From NCBI RefSeq assembly GCF_000340215.1, contig NW_006921538.1, forward strand, positions 2,548,651 through 2,612,650: a stretch of 64,000 nt of DNA, in the 5' to 3' direction. Shown one piece after another: positions 61,671-64,000 of the stretch. Under the pieces are notes generated by a model. It worked only from the letters and a program-made list of their open reading frames with translations, made no database searches and had not been told where the DNA came from. Numbering within the stretch: position 1 is the first letter of the stretch; every line of letters begins with the position of its first letter. The position numbers and the translations under genes are program-made. The DNA is from Pseudocercospora fijiensis CIRAD86. Lineage: Eukaryota; Ascomycota; Dothideomycetes; Mycosphaerellales; Mycosphaerellaceae.

Positions 61671-64000
61671 CATGCCGACCGATATTGTATATATACTAGG
61701 CGCTATACTAGGAAGGGTAATAACGAGACGATAGTCGAAACAGTCTAGTATACGAGCGAGATTGCGACAACGTCGAGAGGAGGTCGCATACTTACCTTCG
61801 AGCCTATCGAGTCCTAGACGACGATTAGGGCTAGATTTATGCTCTCCGAATCCTAGTAGTAGGAATTCATTATAGGGTACTACTACCTAGTCCTTACCTT
61901 TACGGAGTCTAAGTAGAAGGTTATTCGGAGATATAAGAATATCGAGTATTAACCCGGAAATCTTCGAAAAGGCTAGCTAGGCGTATCTTTAGAAACCCGA
62001 GTATATAGAGCAGTTCAATTAATAGGTCTATAAGATATAGTTCCCTTTATACTTATATTCGAAGGAGTATAAACTCCGGAAGTACTCGATGCGATAGGGG
62101 AGTAAGGAGCGAACGGACACATTCTAGAAGTTCTTTATAGAAGGGGTATTGTACCGTTATACGACTTCTCGACTTAAAGGTTAACTAGTAATTGTCTGTA
62201 ACTTCTACGGTTCAATCTTAAAACGCCTAAAACTAGGGGATAGGAACTTATCGCCTACGAACTATCTCTATTCTAAACGGTATCGGGAATCTCAAGGAGA
62301 GAGGAGAGTTAATATAGATATAGCGTTCTAGAAAGAGGTACGTCTTCTAAAATACCGGCTATAGCTACTAGCTATAGCTGCCGGCTATAGCTACCGGCTA
62401 CAGCTACCGGCTACAGCTGCCGGCTATAGATTCCGGCTATAGATTCCGGCTACTTAAATCAACCGTAGAGGTCTAGCTAATTATTATAGGCTACGCTTAA
62501 GGAAGCTCTAGGATTGAAGGCTACCGATTTCTCCCCCGAAGACTTTAAGCAACTAGTAAACGAAATGCTAGCTATAAACGGTCTTCCGGAAGACTTCTAC
62601 GAAAGGGAGTCTATATAGAAGATATACCTATATCTTACAAACTACCCTCCCCTATTTCTCGGCGCGACAACCTAGCGTATTATATTCGAAAAGAATAAAG
62701 AGGCTGCGTTAGACGATATTCGGGAGATCCTCCGTAATACTCGCCGAGTAGCTATTACTATCGATAGCTAGTTAAGCCGGACTATAAGAGCCTCCTTCCT
62801 CTCGATTATACTATACTTTATTAATTCGGATTGGAAACTCTAGGAACTTATAATCGGATTCCCTAAAATTCTAGGTTCCTATACTAGTAAGGATATAGCG
62901 AAGCTTATCTATACGGCAATAGACAGGGTTAGCGTAACAACGAAACTAATCTCGATTACTACGGACAACGCTAGTAATAATCGAATATTGTATAAGGCGT
63001 TATATATACAATTCACTCGTATATGTCTTTAAAATTACTAATTGTATCGATAGGGTCGAGTACGTAGAGGAGATTACAAGGTCTACAATCTAGCTTAATC
63101 TTCCGAATGTTAAGCTCGCTACGATTCCGGATACGTACGACAATACGTACGATAATAACGATAAAGAGGAGCCTATTAATAGCCCTAGCCCTATTAAATC
63201 GGAGCCGACGTCGTTGCTAGTTGCATCCCTATAGAAGTTTCCCTACCTCGCTTATATAGTTCAAATCGCGATCCGAGCCCTCTTTAAGACGCTTAAAATT
63301 GCACTATTAAACGACGACTAATAGAAGATCCTAGATAAGGATAAAGTAAAGTCGAAAGTCGAGAAACTTATTATAGCAATAAGACGGGATAAGGTAGAGA
63401 GCCTCGCTCTCGTTTTATATAAGGTATAACTTTTGTCCGTAGCCGGTACCTATAGCCGGCAACCTAGTATAGTTCTAACTCTTTTTCTCTAGCTTCGTCG
63501 TCTAGCAATATATACGAACTCGAGCTTATAGAGATATAACCGATTCGAGGCTATTTAAAAGAACCTAATCGAGCGCCCTAAAACCGATACCTAGAATATC
63601 GTATAGAATAAGCGATAGCAAAAGCGGCCTCCTTAGCGCCTACTCCGTTTTACCTAAGACGTTAAGACCCGGTTCGATTCGACTTTCTATATAGTTATAA
63701 GGGGATATACTTTACGTACCGCTCTCGAGATCTATTAGAGTTCCGAGGGTATTAAGTAGCTCGGCCTTACCGCCGCCAAATAGCGCTAAGCAGAGTATCT
63801 CGTCGATATTAGTAAGCATTACGCGAAGGTTACTACTACGATTAGAAGAACCCGAGGACCGACGATCTACCTTATCTTTACGTACTATAACTAGCTCTTT
63901 AACGAGCTCGAGGAAACCGTAGCTAAGCTAGCTAAGAAGAGCGTTCCCTAGAAAGTAGCTATAACGAAAGCTATAGACACCTCCTATGCTAAGTTATATA
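61671..64000 (+). mobile_element. hAT-superfamily transposase relic (runs off right edge)
   Basis: Plus-strand reading from about 62,745 gives VAITIDS-stop-LSRTIRASFLSIILYFIN, then ELIIGFPKILGSYTSKDIAKL and, at about 62,960, ISITTDNASNN. These are landmark blocks of hAT transposases. Near 63,860-63,960 RGPTIYLIFTYYN-stop-LFNELEETVAKLAKKSVP matches the end of the core before the C-terminal dimerisation domain. Stops are mainly RIP-type. The start at 61,671 (MPTDIVYIL) is only a guess; the 5' part is poorly preserved. The C-terminus lies outside the window. Confidence 0.75.
62353..62454. repeat. 13-bp minisatellite (TRCCGGCTATAGC)
   Basis: About eight tandem copies of a 13-bp unit with core CCGGCTATAG or CCGGCTACAG. 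The same unit occurs in shorter runs, in either orientation, at about 59,600-59,630, 59,743-59,770, 60,379-60,425, 60,966-60,990 and 63,436-63,465. Confidence 0.8.

Larger units (their letters stand above)
40931..64000. other. RIP-mutated transposon block
   Basis: Across ~23 kb CpA and TpG are strongly depleted and TpA enriched, while CpG, CpC and CpT remain. This is the mark of repeat-induced point mutation, in which C becomes T mainly in CpA on either strand. As a result recognisable protein frames are interrupted chiefly by TAG and TAA where Trp or Gln is expected, and TGA is rare. The change from host DNA is abrupt. Some parts (54.7-55.8 kb and the LTRs) keep more CA/TG than others. Confidence 0.9.

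Overview
The window looks like nuclear DNA of a filamentous ascomycete (Pezizomycotina). The evidence is short GT..AG introns of about 50-150 bp, single-copy fungal genes (YTM1, LSM5, ADE17, RAM2, SHR3, hxB, an INSIG protein), a HET-domain gene, and a transposon block carrying the mutation pattern of repeat-induced point mutation (RIP). A Dothideomycete is my guess from the mix of genes; the sequence does not prove it. Gene models were built by eye from splice sites, reading frame and family knowledge.

Layout. Positions 1-40,900 are gene-dense with normal dinucleotide use. In order they hold: DPH6 (5' half only, cut by the left edge); a secreted GH79 glycosidase; a GNAT acetyltransferase; a NEDD8/SUMO-type C48 protease; a multi-pass membrane protein with one in-frame TAG; an INSIG protein; YTM1; a five-repeat Myb/SANT-like protein; ADE17; RAM2; a 1,629-residue coiled-coil plus DEDDy exonuclease protein; five-exon LSM5; an NmrA-like NAD(P)-binding protein; a probable broken gene; SHR3; the molybdenum cofactor sulfurase hxB; a secreted type-B carboxylesterase; an NTF2/SnoaL-like protein; a HET protein; and a polyglutamine C2H2 transcription factor. 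Most are unrelated housekeeping genes in divergent or convergent pairs, and no biosynthetic cluster is evident.

From about 40.9 kb to the right edge the sequence changes abruptly. CpA and TpG become rare, TpA is everywhere, and reading frames are broken mainly by TAG/TAA. This is a RIP-mutated nest of transposons: a Tc1/mariner-type transposase relic; a structurally complete Ty3/gypsy chromovirus (43,100-50,191) with 197-bp LTRs and a CCTAC target duplication; a truncated second Ty3/gypsy; a hAT transposase running off the right edge; and two long degenerate coding regions I cannot identify (54,705-about 59,455 on minus; about 60,000-61,420 on plus), separated by a hairpin and tandem-repeat tract.

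The best candidates for something undescribed are the unidentified divergent pair at 54.7-61.4 kb with its repeat-rich middle and dispersed 13-bp minisatellite, the W-position TAG in the membrane gene at 8.5 kb, the coiled-coil/exonuclease fusion, and a recurring C-rich to G-rich composition flip inside several host genes.
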